Assembly (NCBI GenBank): GCA_958298945.1
Contig: OY282605.1
Span: 118,788,267-118,852,266 of the forward strand
DNA from: Atherix ibis
Taxonomy: Eukaryota > Arthropoda > Insecta > Diptera > Athericidae
Direction: 5' to 3'
Length of the DNA stretch: 64,000 nt
Part shown: in pieces, positions 1 to 12,591 of the stretch
Numbering within the stretch: the first letter of the stretch is position 1
How the letters are laid out: each line of letters begins with the position of its first letter
Position numbers and translations under genes: made by a program
The notes under the pieces: generated by a model
The model's input: only the letters and a program-made list of their open reading frames with translations
Told to the model about the DNA's origin: nothing
The model's database searches: none

Positions 1-1043
1 TGGCTTCTGTTCGAAGGCGTTCGAAAGATTTTCTGCATCAGCGTTTTTGTTGATAGAATCGTCAGTGTGACCAGTAAGCGGCCCAATGCCATCGACTTTA
101 TTACGAATTGGAGAGTGTATGCATGTGAACGTATATGCGAGTAAATAGTTACCGGGTTTATAGATGACCAATATACGATTTCGAGTACGAGTATTACAGA
201 CAGACAATAACCGCAAAAAGAGTTGGTAAGTATGCGCGGACAGACACGGTCGAATGGAGTGCCGTCGGTGAATGGTTTCGTTTCATATATACGATTGGGC
301 AATTTATGCCGAAGAGTGCGTTCACGTCGTACTGTTGACTCCTTTGACTTTTCGAATCACCTTGAGGGCTTTCCGTAAACAACAACTAACTGTGTGCTCA
401 TTTATGCCAAGCCACGATTACATGACGCGATTGGATGCTCGAAGCGATTTCTTTTATGAGTGTTCACTGTTCATCATCGTAGAGCGGTTAATTTTATGCT
501 TGCCTCAACACGGAATTCATACGAGCAATTTTGAATACATGAGCGTGCTACGAGTGTGTGAATGGTTGTGTATACGCGCACGCCATCGACCGATACCGTG
601 GGAAAACTGCCACCGACAAAAAAATCATTTCGACTTAATTCAATCTTTTCAGCTTTCAACTGTTCAACTGTTCAACTGTCGAGCTCAGAGGGGCTTAATC
701 ATGATTTAATGTAGCCCGACACACATACAAGAGGGAACGGCCCATAGACGATAGACTCGTGCACTGCGTCATTTCAATGCTCTATTCAGCAATGTACGAC
801 TTGACATGCAAACGATGAATCCCTCTCAATTGATGTGCACGGACCGTGATTTGATTGAATGAGACGTCGTCGCTCGGTGGTAGTCATAATAGTTTAGTGA
901 CTGTGTGTATGTCGTCGATGGCGATGGAATTAATGCTGATGATAATCGTCGTCACAGCTTACATTTGATTTGCATCTGCAGTTAGATCGGCGGTAAGTGT
1001 GATTGGTCGAAATTATGATAACGATCAAAAGAATACGAGCAAA
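1..1043. other. Unique non-coding sequence left of the LINE
   Basis: No transposon and no recognisable gene. A 145-codon open frame at 272-709 on the plus strand has no motif I know and its composition does not look coding, so I do not call it. One isolated Su(H)-like octamer lies at 597-604 without a partner 25 bp away, which chance alone would produce in a window of this size. The last 15 bases (1029-1043) are the left target-site duplication of the LINE that follows. It probably belongs to the intergenic or enhancer DNA of the complex. Confidence 0.5.
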
Positions 1044-1249
1044 CACTCTCGTGTTTGAACTCTTGAACAGAGCGGTCACGTTTTTGATTTCGGTGTAGAA
1101 AAATCCATTGTGATAAACTATTATTATTGAAGTGAGAGTGTCTAATCTAATTGCGTGGAAAAAAGAGAGAAAAAATAGTGTACAGACTATAAATAGACTA
1201 CAAATAGTATAATAATCGAGTGAAATAAAGAGTTGCTAAACCCATAACA

Positions 1250-2680
1250 ATGGACGTGGACGTCGACGTCAGGCCACCGGACCCCCCCTCGCCACCAGAT
1301 ACAGGTATATCCCTTACAATTCTCGACGCCTCTACCACAAAATCCACGAAAAGAGCCAGACTAAACCAATCCATCAATACCACCACCAAAAATATAAATA
1401 ACAATCACTACAATCACAACCAAACAAACACGAACCTATCTGTATTAAACAAATTGGTTAACTTCCCCTCCCTTCCGACTAAAATTTCCGAACATCCGCG
1501 CTTTCTAGTTATTTCCACTTCACCCGAGGCAAAATTCAGAGCGAACCAACTCTGTCCTTTTAAAACCAGTCTGGCTCTCAAGAATATCAGCAATGATATT
1601 CTTAAAATAAACGATTATCGTAACGGTGATCTATTGCTAACAACCAAAACAAGATTTTCGGCCGAAAAATTTATTCACGCCAAACCGGTTTTTATCAATG
1701 ATATCAAATTAAATTTCACACTTCACCCCTCCCTCAACCAAGTAAAGGGCACGATTTTTTGCAAGTGGCTTGCAAATACATCCGAAGAGGAAATCGTCAG
1801 CAACCTTATTGATTACAACGTGGTAGAGGCTAGAAAAATAATCTCTACGCGCGACGGTACCCAGTCATTTACGGGTATTGTTGTTCTGACCTTTGACGCG
1901 TACGAACTCCCTTCCAACCTCAACATCCTTTTCCACAGATTTGATGTGAAAACATATTATCCGAACCCCATGAGATGTCGCAACTGCCAAGTACTGGGCC
2001 ATACAGCTAAATACTGTAAGGCTTCGACGGTATGTGCTAATTGTGGACTTGCGCCCCATCTTGAAAAGGCATGTACACGTGTATTTTGCGTTAACTGCAA
2101 AACAGACTCACACACCTCAGGAGACCGTTGTTGCCCTTCGTACGCGGAGAGAAAAACTATTCTTAAAGTTATGACGGACAACAAATGTTCCATGGCTGCA
2201 GCAACAACAATATTCAAAAAATCTCAAATGGATGCCTCCACACTAAAATCGAACACCTCCTTTGCACAAGCAGTCCGTGCGTCATCTCATTCAGTTAATA
2301 CATCAGCATCCTCATCATTGCCACCAACGCCTTCTGCGTCCACTTTACCACTGCCACCATCCCCTCTCACATCCAAAAAAATTTCACCCTCTCCTTCCAG
2401 AAAAGCTTTTGAGCGTAAGCTAAATTCTTTAACGCCAATGGTCAAAAAACCTTGTATAAATACAGGAATCAACACCTCTTCTGATAAATCAATTACCACC
2501 CCATCAAAATCCCCACTCTCAAATTCCCAAACACCGTCAACCCACCCCCGATCCACCAGTGAACAAGTTGCTATACTAATTAGCACGTTAAAAGACCTCG
2601 ATCCAGAAGATCGCAACACGGTTCTTACCTTAGCACAAAAAATGAAGTCTGGTAAACCAGGAACAAGCTCCAAAAAATAA
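1250..2680 (+). CDS. LINE ORF1, gag-like zinc-knuckle protein
   Basis: A 476-residue nucleic-acid-binding protein of the retrotransposon. Around residues 242-295 there are three zinc knuckles: two CX2CX4HX4C and a third CX2CX4HX5C. The N-terminal part has an Asp/Val/Pro-rich start and an Asn/Thr-rich stretch. The C-terminal 150 residues are rich in Ser, Pro and Thr. In this family ORF1 packages the element RNA and acts as a nucleic acid chaperone. The ATG at 1250 is the first in frame. The frame is intact to its stop, 190 bases before ORF2. Confidence 0.85.
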   Translation: MDVDVDVRPPDPPSPPDTGISLTILDASTTKSTKRARLNQSINTTTKNINNNHYNHNQTNTNLSVLNKLVNFPSLPTKISEHPRFLVISTSPEAKFRANQLCPFKTSLALKNISNDILKINDYRNGDLLLTTKTRFSAEKFIHAKPVFINDIKLNFTLHPSLNQVKGTIFCKWLANTSEEEIVSNLIDYNVVEARKIISTRDGTQSFTGIVVLTFDAYELPSNLNILFHRFDVKTYYPNPMRCRNCQVLGHTAKYCKASTVCANCGLAPHLEKACTRVFCVNCKTDSHTSGDRCCPSYAERKTILKVMTDNKCSMAAATTIFKKSQMDASTLKSNTSFAQAVRASSHSVNTSASSSLPPTPSASTLPLPPSPLTSKKISPSPSRKAFERKLNSLTPMVKKPCINTGINTSSDKSITTPSKSPLSNSQTPSTHPRSTSEQVAILISTLKDLDPEDRNTVLTLAQKMKSGKPGTSSKK

Positions 2681-2870
2681 CATTGCTAATGTTTTTTCTA
2701 AGAGTACGATCCTGCAATCTGGTGAACAAGAAGTGGTATGCCTTTCGGCAAACCTCTAATGGTTCACAGACTTACAGTCCAGTTCTTCTCCACCATATTT
2801 TTCTCCCTTCATGCAGCACTACTTCTGGGCAGATTACTGTTCTAGTTTTTAGCTTGCCTAACCTTCAACT

Positions 2871-5800
2871 ATGGTAATTTTCCATAGAAATGGAATAAGT
2901 AACAACGCCAGATGTTCCATTTTGCAATGGAACATCTACGGGTTCCTTAATAACCTAGAAGGTCTGAGCCTGCTGCTAAGTCAGTACTCTCCAAAAATAG
3001 TTGCTTTGCAAGAAACCAAATTACCTCACTCCTACAACCAACCATTTTACCAAAAATACCAATGTTTGTTTTACAACAAAAGTAACAACAATAAAAGAGG
3101 TGGTGTATGTTTCCTCATACACCCCTCCATATCCTACTCACAAATTCACATTTCAACAAATTTTTTGACAATCCTTATTTCTGTAAATACCTCTCCCAAA
3201 GTCCACATTGCCAATATATATATTGAACACAGCCTACGTTTTTCTCAAGCAGATTGGCAAGGTCTAATTAGCCAATTACCTGAAAATACCATCATCCTTG
3301 GAGATTTCAATGCCCACAGTCATGCTTGGAGTTCCCCAAGAACCTGTTGGCGCGGGAAAATCTTCGAGGAATGGCTCAACTCTACCGATTCGAGCTTCAC
3401 TCTACTAAACGATGGTTCACCAACCTTTTTCTCAACCAGAGGTACTACCTCTGTTCTCGACCTCACCTTCGTTCCTACACGGAACTTTGGTTTATATTCA
3501 TGGAAAGTTCATGGCTTCCTCGAAGGAAGTGACCACTTGCCCATACTTGTGGAGGCAAATGTAGCGCACGTTAAAATAAAACCACTGTCACGGTTCATAG
3601 AAGAGCGCGCAAATTGGGAAAATTACAGAGCTGCGATTTTCAAAGCTTCTGCTGACCTACCCGTTGCCCAATCTCCTAACCTTGAGGCAGAAAACGTGAT
3701 AAAAATCTTCAGACGTGCAGCTGCTGGGACAATTCCCTCTTCAGCTGGCATGTCTAAAAAACAACCTAAATGGTATACCCATGAAATCGCAACATTACGA
3801 CGTGAAAGAAATACGGCCTGAAAAGACTACTCTCGTTTTTCCAGTACGACTAATCTCATCGAATTGAGACTCAGGACTGCTCGAGTTAAAAGAGCAGTGA
3901 AACAAGCCAAGCGAACCGCTTGGAATAACTTCACCACCTCAATTGATTCCCGAACTTCACCGAAAGAAGCATGGAGAGGTATTAACTGCATTCTTGGTCG
4001 CCAAAAAAATGGGATTATCCCATCTATTGAGTCTGAGAATGGAGTTATATCCGACTCGACAGCTATCGTTGAGGAACTGGCACAGTCCTGGGCCTCGTTT
4101 TCATCCAACAACCACCTTAGTGATTCATGTCGTAGAGAGAAACAATACTTCACGGAAAATCTCTCGCCTATACCGTCAGCCTCCACCCTAATCTTGAACC
4201 AGCCAGTAACGCTTGCGGAGTTCAACTTTTCGTTGAATTCTTTCAAGGGTACCACACCTGGTAGGGACAAGGTTTCTTTTAAAATGATTAAAGAGGCATC
4301 TTCGACCTTTCATATTAGAATTGTCAACCTCTTTAACAAAATTCTGGAAAAATCTATTTTCCCAAATTCCTGGAAGGTCGCAACAGCCATTCCAGTTCCC
4401 AAGAAAAATCTCTCCCATTCTTCGGCTAACAATTTTAGACCAATTTCATTACTGCCTTGCACTTCCAAGATCCTGGAAAAGATCTTAGCTACAAGACTTA
4501 ACCAGGCGCTTGACAATAGACTCAATCCCCAACAACATGCCTACAGGTCAGGCAGAGGAACTCTGAGTATGCTACTTGAACTACAACATTCAATCCACAA
4601 TTGCTACAAACGTAGACATTGTGGTTTACTGTTGTCCTTCGACCTAGAAAAGGCGTATGACCGAATTTGCCCACATAGGGTACTCTTACAGATGGCAGAG
4701 TGGGGAGTAGACTCTGCAATATTGGCATTACTACGTTCCTACCTAACTGGTAGAACCTTCACGGTACGCGCCAACGGTCATTTTTCGTCAAAACGCGAAA
4801 TGAAAAACGGCATCCCACAAGGATCCCCCTTATCAACGATCCTATTCAATATATATATTCACTCCCTTTCCCACCAACTATCATCCTTTAACCACTACAT
4901 ATATGCCGACAATATTTTTATACTTGTATCTGGTGCTGATCTTCAGCAACAAATAAATAACGCCATCCGCAACATCAACACTTGGAGCAGCATAAACGGT
5001 GCGGTTATCTGTACATCGAACCCACCTTGCCTTCATGTTTGCAGGAAAAAAAATTGTAGTTTATCGGACTCGTCACTAACCCCCTTCCCTCTCCGCCCAA
5101 ACGATTCCATGAAAATCCTGGGTATCTCAATTGCCCGTGGAGGAAAATGGAATCTTCAGATTAAAAATGCTGTTGACAAAATTAATATCATTCTCCGAAT
5201 GGTAAAAATTTTAGTCAGCAGCAAAAGTAAGGTAAGACAAAGTGAGGCAATTAGAGTAACCAACGCCCTTTTGGACGGGACCTTGCTCTATTTCCTCACT
5301 ATATGTGTCAGTGTGCCAATAGCAGGGAAAAAACTAGTCGAGGCAGCGGTAAACCGTTGTATTAGACTAGCCAGTGGAGCACATCGGACATCTCCGGTGG
5401 AATCCATACTGATAGAGACTGGTCGAAAACCTATTTTTCTCTATCTTCACAAAGCCCGCCTAAGTTTAATTTACAAAAACCTATGCCTTCCAAATTATCC
5501 CCTCCACACTTTAATAAAAAACATTATCATCTCCCCCAGCTCAAAAAGGAATTCATCATCGCTATCCTTATTAATATCCCACCTTGAAAGAAATTCATCC
5601 ATCCTCCCCGTCGATTTCCAAACTTCCCTTCCACACCCAGATTGGAAACCATGGTTAGGAGCAAAGTTGAAAGTGACTGCTTCTCTTGACAGGTTTAAGA
5701 AGGCTAGAACTGATCCATCCACATATAGGAAATTGTTCCTTGAACAGTTGGACGGATTAAAACATCATCGACTGTTGTTCACTGATGCCGCCGCTGACAC

Positions 5801-6572
5801 CGATATTACATCTTTTGCGGTCGTCGAACTTTTTGGCTGCAGCACCCGCACACTATGTTGTGGAATCTTCCCTTATAGGGCAGCTCCATATTACGGGGAG
5901 CTGTGGGCCATCAAAACGGCAATTGAAATTGCGACCAATATTCCCAGCCAACAAAACGTTATTATTTTTAGCGACAGCCTTGCCGCCCTTAAAGCCATTT
6001 GTGGCCCATCGAGTGACCCAGTACTTAGCGCAATTCGTCATAGCCTACTTAGCAATAGGAGTGTCGAGTTGCAATGGGTGCCAGGGCATGTGGGAATTGT
6101 GGGTAATGAAAGTGCTGACAAGTTGGCTGGAGAAACACTCCGTCGGCCAGTGATCACATTCATTCCCAATCTGCCTCGCCTACTAACAGAATGGCAACTA
6201 ACACCTTTAGCCATCCGCAGACACGATGACTGGACCAATAGCGACACTTTTTTGTCGACTCATTGGAGAACCACTAACAAACCAGTGTATTCAACATCCA
6301 TACCGAAATTCTGGGCGCGAAAGCTCCTCAGAATCCGGATTGGACATACTGCTCTTACCCATAACTTCCTTTTTGGCAACACCAACCGTCCCTTCTGCCA
6401 ATCCTGTGGCACCCATTTCACTGTCTACCATATTCTACAGGAATGCCACATAACCAAGAACTACTTTGCGAGCAGGATTCCTCCCATTATGGAGCTCCTC
6501 GATCCAACAACTCCATTCCCTAGTCCCCTATTTAATCTTCTACAACATACTAATCTGCTCCACAAAATATAA
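2871..6572 (+). pseudogene. LINE ORF2: endonuclease, reverse transcriptase, RNase H (one internal stop)
   Basis: One continuous frame from the ATG at 2871 to 6572, broken only by UGA at 3819-3821; the downstream part is in the same frame. The N-terminal APE-type endonuclease shows ALQETK, LGDFNAHSHAW and GSDHLPIL. The reverse transcriptase follows with FRPISLLP, a YRSGRGT segment, SFDLEKAYDRI and NGIPQGSPLS. Its catalytic box reads YADN (4902-4913) where YADD is expected, so an essential Asp is lost. RNase H follows (about 5775-6140) with Asp, Glu, Asp, Asp in FTDAA, GELWAI, FSDSLAALKA and NESADKLA. The C-terminus has a cysteine/histidine segment. The stop and the missing Asp make this copy defective, although the rest reads cleanly. 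Confidence 0.88.
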
Positions 6573-6739
6573 CAAAATTCTCAACTTTCTATACTACTAA
6601 CCAGAGACCAGTTTCTCTCAGAAAAATTCCCACACGTACTACGAAGTCGCCAAATGGCCTCACGGTCGTGGCGCTATGAAGTGGCCCCTGGCACATGTCT
6701 AAGGGACCTTACAAACAAACAAACAAGAATACGAGCAAA

Positions 6740-8400
6740 ATTGGGAATAAAAAAAGAAAGTACATTGTTCGGAGCGGAATAGTACGGCAGAAGAGCAGCA
6801 CAAGACAAACAACGCGGACTTTGGTTTTAAAACACTCAGCGTTGTACCAAAGGAGCATAAATTGCTGTAAGGCCAGAATATTTAGCCACCGACATTTTTT
6901 TAAAGGCTATTGTGTAGCGTCACAACAATGCGGCCATTTGGCGACTTCATGTTACCACTTTGTAACATTCTTTCTTCTCAAACTTGCCATGGCTTATTTT
7001 CAATTAAATCAATTCTGTCTGCATTACACTACCGCACAGGGATTTACCTGATTATTATTCGATGGTATTCTCGCCTCACTATCATAAGTCCGCATGTCAA
7101 CAGGCAACTTTTCATGGGAACGAAGGCGATTCCGATGTTGGTGACGATAAATTTCGGCGTTAAATTGACTTTGGCTTATCTACAATACCTTCGGTAATAG
7201 AGATGCCGACACGACGCGCCGCACATACATTTCTGTACGTATATATTCGAACTGCAAGTACGACGATATCTGCTATTACACGTGATCAGCACGGGTTATT
7301 ACCGAGCGATCGATCGTTTGGCGGCTCACCGCTGTGCACAGTCTCCTTTCAAAAAAAAACTGAAGGTTCGTCTTCAGTTCGACTAGATTAATAATCCGAT
7401 AAGAAATTGTCTAAAGTGAAGCTCTGACTTATCGGTAAAGACGCTGACGGACGGAAAAGAGGGAGAATCTATGAATGAAAATATGCGCCCGCCTTCAGTC
7501 AGTGATATCGTGGAGACAGTCGCCAGCTAATTTCAAATTGAGTTTTTGTGTATCTCGTCTTTTGTTTATTATTTATTCACAGTTTATTATTATTCTGGGA
7601 GATTTTGTTTTTGTTTTTTTTTTTTTTGCAGACACTAAACAAGTGCAAGAGTTTCAGTATTGGACGTGGGGCTCCAGCTATGAGAAGAAAAAAAATATTT
7701 TTTTTTTTTTTTTGAATATTTATGAGGAAATGACAAGAGCACTGAACGGTAGAGAGGATGAAAGATAATTGGAAAAAAGTTATTAGCGTAAAAATAGCAC
7801 TTTGCCTATGTTTATGTGTTGGTATTTTTTCAGACCGTGGGAAAATTTCGACGTGAAATTGAATAGCGGCCGCCGGATCGACTGGGGGTCGTGAGTAAAG
7901 GCGCGCGCGTTCGCACTATCGCTACGGAATTTAAACTTTTGTCGCTTTGCATTGTTGTTGGCTGCACCACCAAACGAATGTGGATGGATGGCTGTGCGTA
8001 TAGCGTACAGAGTTTGTCACCGGCAAGAGTAGAGGCCGCCAACAATTTTAATATTCAAAAGAGGCGCAGCAGTTGAACACGTGTCGCTATTAAATTGGAC
8101 GTGCTTCGTGTCTTCCTCACATTTTTTTCTTCTTTCTTGTCAAACTACAGTTTTGTATCTTCTGCTACAGTCCCTCTCTCACATTCCTTTACACTTGATG
8201 TAATCTTCTCCTCCTTTACTATTGACATTATTGTTATTATTATTATTATTATTAATAATATTAATAATATTACTAAGATTATTATGAGTTGGTAATATTT
8301 TTTTTTCTCTACTTAATAGTTTTTTTTTCTTATGATTTTAACTTTAGTCGAAATTACAGCTTACCTGCCATCACGACGACACGGCGATGTGCTACTCGTA
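6740..8400. other. Unique non-coding block with candidate regulatory sites
   Basis: No gene or transposon is recognisable. The block is less AT-rich than what follows (especially 7200-7300 and 7860-8050). It contains one of three copies of a 19-bp element (7279-7297) and a single Su(H) site at 7836-7843. The 17 bases TTTCAGACCGTGGGAAA around that site are identical to the left half of the paired site of the second bHLH gene (32392-32408). An (ATT)n microsatellite lies at about 8228-8285. I read it as enhancer DNA or the residue of a lost promoter. Confidence 0.4.
7279..7297 (+). promoter_or_regulatory. 19-bp shared element, copy 1
   Basis: Reads CACGTGATCAGCACGGGTT. It matches the elements at 14419-14437 and 33579-33597 at all but two or three positions and has the same orientation. 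It combines a CACGTG E-box and a CACGGG half, both resembling sites bound by HES/E(spl) bHLH proteins. The function is inferred, not known. Confidence 0.55.
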
Positions 8401-10555
8401 GCAACAATGTTTCGAATGCAAATTAGGGCATAAACATTGGTCTTTATGTTATTGACGAGGACCGGTCGCATCGTTCAAATTCAAGTTGATTACACTCCAC
8501 AGCAGGTTGTTTCTATCTGTGCTTACCACCAATCTGGGTGATGCCCATTATGGATGCCATGAAAAGAGCTATCAATTGATTTCGGTTTCGATGCGATTTG
8601 ATTTGGGTTTTTATGCACCTGAACACAAAGAATACAAAATACTTAATAGATGAGTGTAGTGGGAAAACTATACGTACGAGCACGTATGAAGAGATTATAA
8701 AGTTTGGGATTTTGGAGTCAATGGGAACGTGAGAAACTTCTTCATTTCTAATGGTCAATCCGATTGTAATCAATTCGGGGGAACGGCTCCATTTGACTAA
8801 ATTTGCATTACAATTGGAAATTAACATATTCAACCCCCACCCCCCATCAAGCAAGTAGTTTCGATTCAATTCAGAGATTCTTCTCTGTTATCAATGGCTA
8901 GCATATTCGTATATTGACACCTTTAATGTGGGCGAATTGATTGACTCTTCATCTATCGACTGTGTTTAGAGAGATTCGTTTCTATCTAATTGCATTATCG
9001 AAAAATGTATATTCATTGATGCGATATATAAAAAAAATACGATACGAATCACAGGTGGATCACAGGTGGATATCGATTATTTTATTTATGTTTTTTTTTT
9101 TTATGTTCTTCCCGGTTCTACAGAATCTAAATATACTCTATAATATAAAATGTAATAAAAATAAAATGTTAAATTGAATATTTATCTTGGTTTTTTTCTG
9201 ATTTTTTGTTGTTGTTGTTCAAAGTATAATTTTAATAAAAGCAAATTAAATGTCTGTGTTAATATTTGCGTGATAATATCTTTGCCTCATTTTGCTGTTC
9301 ATTTAGATTCTGTTATCAGAAAGAAAATTTTTAATAATTTTTTTTTTTATTGTAGTTTTTCGATAAAAATACGTTTTTTTCCCTCCAATTAGGATTTTTT
9401 CCCTCTGAAATTATTATGCATAATTATTGAGTTAATTTTCTTTCAATTTGTTTTAAATATTTTTAATTAATCGTTGAATATTTATAGAAAAAATAATCGT
9501 TGATAATATAAAATTTCTTTTGAATATTAAAAAAAAAATGATTATTTTTAACAGTGCAAAACTCTGTGAAATAATAAATATTTTTTTTTGCCCAGAATTT
9601 GTGTAATCTTGATAAGGAAGAGAAGATTCATAGTGTAGAAATGAATTTTATTATCTTAAAATTTGATAAGCGGTTTTTATGATTATTGTCCTATTTTTTA
9701 ATGTACATTCATCTTAAGGAAAGAATACTTTGTATTCATTGCTAGGAAAAGCAATAAAGATGAAAGAAGTGTAAAATCCCTAAATTGCTGTTGACAGGTT
9801 TAAATTCGAAAGTAATCAGTTTGGTCGGAGTGAGCACCGGCGTAGATTTTTTGCTCCACCAGATTGGGTAGATAATAAAAATATTTTAATTACTTTCATG
9901 ATTTCTTTATTAGTTTATCCTTAATAATAATAGAAAAAATACTATTTAAACAGGATTGACTTTTTTTTTTAATCTAAACAGTTACTTAATAGAAATTGTG
10001 AAAATTTTTGAACAGTGCCCAGATTCGTTGTTATCACAGCAAATTTATTAATTATTATAAAAAAATTTCTTTACTGAACCAATATTAATTATAATAAAAT
10101 AACAATTAAACTTTTTTTTTCTAAAATCTCGATTTTTTTTTTAATTTTCAAAATTTTTTCATATTTTAATCAAGAAAATTTTTGGAATTTCGATTATCCA
10201 ATTTGTTCTTTAAATAATAAAATTTTATAAAAAAATTCTTTTAAATTCATAAATTTGTTATATTGCATTATATGCATATAAATTTAATATTATTTAAATG
10301 ACTGTCAAGTGCCTTTTTGGTGGGCTCAATCTTTTTGAGGTTATAAAATGGTCATTATTTGCGGTTGTTTGTTTTAAAAGTTCATAAAATTGATGATTGT
10401 TTCTGTCAACAACAAAAATGTCCAAGAGCGTCAAATCTCAAAATTATGCATTCTTTGATCTTTTCCACAACCAACCCCCTGCCCCTCACCCTTCCCCAAT
10501 AATAATGCCAAAATTTTGCATGCGGCTTTGTTTTGTTGAAACCACATATAATTTA
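8400..10555. other. AT-rich intergenic DNA, nothing recognised
   Basis: Very AT-rich, with many homopolymer runs and no open frame of coding character on either strand. I found no terminal repeats, RNA gene or conserved protein fragment. Confidence 0.5.
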
Positions 10556-10784
10556 GTATTCTGGCAAATAATACACGAACATAGCACTCAGAATTGACAA
10601 TAACGTTATTTTATTCTTCATTTTGAAAGAAATACGTACCCAATATAACTTCATACTAAAATGCTCATCAGATAGTTCCTTTTCGTAGATACAATGATTT
10701 TTCTTCAGTAACTTTTGGATTTCCAGAGCCCCATATGTAACAATTTTCCTTATTGATGCACCCATCGAGCAAGAAATGAGCCTC
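10555..10784 (-). mobile_element. Relic of a DD41D (rosa-like) mariner
   Basis: On the minus strand this reads as a degraded transposase segment of the type GEAHFLLDGCINKENCYIWGSGNP, the block before the catalytic core in rosa-like mariners (compare NKQNCRFWCEENP in the copy at 20659-21570). It ends abruptly where the truncated LINE begins, so the LINE probably inserted here. No terminal repeats are left. Confidence 0.5.
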
Positions 10785-11780
10785 ACCTTGAAGGCAATTC
10801 ATCCATCCTCCCCCTTGTTTTCCAAACTTCCCTTCCACACCCGTGGTTGTGAGCAAAGTTGAAAGTGACTGCTTCTCTTGACAGGTTTAAGAAGGCCAGC
10901 CCTGATCCGTCCACATATAGGAAATTTTCCTTTTTCGTGTGGAAACTATGTTGTGGACTCTTGCCTTATGGGGCAGCTCTATATTATGGGGAGCTGTGGG
11001 TCATTAATATTGAAACCAATATTCCCAGCCAACGGAGCGTTATTATTTTTAGCGACAGGCTTGCCGCCCTTAAAGCCATTTGTGGCACATCGAGTGATCC
11101 AGAACTTAGTGCAATTCGTCATAGCCTATTTAGGAATTGGAGTGTCAAGTTGCAATGGGTGCCGGGGCATGTGGAAATTGTGGGTAATGAAAGTGCTGAC
11201 AAGAGAGAAACACTCCGTCGTACAGTGATCACAGTCAATTCCAATCTGACCCTCCTACTAACAGAATGGCAACTAACACCATTAGCCATCCGCAGAAACG
11301 ATGACTGAACCAATAGCGACACTTTTTTGTCGACTCATTGGATAAGCACTAATAAACCAGTGTATTCAACATCCATACCGAAATTCTGGGCGCGGAAGCT
11401 CCTCAGAATCCGGATTGGACATACTGCTCTTACTCATAACTTCCGTTTTGGCAACACCAACCGTCCCCTCTGCCAATCCTGCGGCACCCATTTCACTATT
11501 ACCCATTTTCTACAGGAATGCCACATAGCCAAGAACTACTTTGCGATCTGGATTCCTTCCATTATGGAGCTCCTCGACCCAACAACTCCATCCCCTAGTC
11601 CCCTATTTAAACTTCTACAAAATACTAATCTCAATATTCTATACTACTAACCACAGACCGATCTCTCTCAGATGATTTCCCACATGTACTACGAAGTCGC
11701 CAAATGGCCTCACGGTCGGGGCGCTATGAAGTGGCCCCTGGCACATGTCTAAGGGACCTTAACATACAAACAAACAAACA
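10785..11780 (+). mobile_element. 5'-truncated I-clade LINE, second copy
   Basis: Matches about 5580-6720 of the LINE at 1044-6724: the end of the reverse transcriptase region, RNase H and the 3' untranslated region with its CAAA-type tail. It keeps FSDRLAALKAICG and the VPGHVEIVGNESADK end of RNase H. It lacks the first RNase H segment and has a stop near 11306. 5' truncation is the usual outcome of LINE insertion. I see no target-site duplication. Confidence 0.85.
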
Positions 11781-12485
11781 ATAATACCAATTGGAAAACC
11801 GTATGTTACGGTGCTTCTAAAAGTCGTATTTTTAATTTTTTTTCAAAATATTTAAATGCCTAAAAAATTTACCATAATTACAATAAATAAAATCATTTGA
11901 TTGCAACTGACTCTCGACCAGCCACACGGAAGATGCAGTGGTCAAATGACCTCATGGTCGTGGCGCTATAAATTACGGACCTCATATATCAACAAGCAAA
12001 TAAACAAAAATTCTACCATAATCCTCCCTAACCTCTAAAAAAAACACAATTCCCAAAAAAAATTGTTGTCATCAAATTAACGAGTTTAGTGACCTTAAAG
12101 AACTTCTTTCCGAATGAATGTCTCAATTAGAGGTCTGAACTTTTCTGATGATAATAACCTACCTTAATTGCATATATTATTATCAGCTTCTCTTTTTGAA
12201 TTAGAATAATTAAAATTTACTAATCGTTTTTGAATATAAAAATTCTTGTCGAAGTTAAATCGAAATAATGAGTTTCTAGTTGAAAACATCTCAATCAAGA
12301 AATTCCTTAAGAAACAAACAAATTTTGAATGCAAACAATATGTCAGACGAGAACCAACAAAATACCATCTAAAAATTCAATGAATATTAATTATTAACAA
12401 CAAACAGCTTCCTTCCCCATACGCCAGACACACCACTCTAATAGGTAAATGCGAAAAACCCCACAAATATTTGCGCTTATAATTA
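11781..12485. other. Intergenic DNA with a diverged LINE 3' end
   Basis: Mostly AT-rich without features. At about 11930-12010 the sequence resembles the last 80 bases of the I-clade LINE (GTGGTCAAATGACCTCATGG, then GTGGCGCTATAAA and a CAAA-type tail). This suggests a short, older relative truncated to its 3' tip. Confidence 0.45.
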
Positions 12486-12540
12486 CAGTGGGGGACAGAA
12501 ATAATCGGACAAAAAAAAACCAGACAAATTTTTAAGACAA
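12486..12540. repeat. Possible Tc1-like terminal repeat fragment
   Basis: Begins CAGTGGGGGACAGAAATAAT and continues with CGGACA, the style of a Tc1-family inverted-repeat end. No matching end or transposase is found nearby, so it is at most a fragment. It lies 240 bases beyond the stop of the first bHLH gene. Confidence 0.3.
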
Positions 12541-12591
12541 AACAAAATGCTCTTTTTTTTTTACAATAAAAATTTGTATATTTGAATTTTT

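Larger units (their letters stand above)
1044..6724 (+). mobile_element. I-clade non-LTR retrotransposon, nearly full length
   Basis: A 5.68-kb LINE with two open frames: a gag-like ORF1 with zinc knuckles, then an ORF2 with endonuclease, reverse transcriptase and RNase H. RNase H in ORF2 is typical of the I clade and absent from Jockey. The 3' end carries a short CAAA-type repeat tail. The 15-base sequence AAGAATACGAGCAAA stands at 1029-1043 and again at 6725-6739, a clean target-site duplication, so the insertion is full length and not very old. ORF2 has an in-frame UGA and an altered catalytic box, so this copy is not autonomous. Two 5'-truncated relatives lie at 10785-11780 and 39731-40869. 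Confidence 0.9.

Noticed and set aside
597..604. Lone Su(H) octamer
   Set aside because: No partner site at 25 bp; several single matches are expected by chance in 64 kb. The same applies to 18017-18024.
272..709. 145-codon open frame on the plus strand
   Set aside because: No known motif, no promoter or conserved neighbour, irregular composition; likely a chance frame in unique regulatory DNA.
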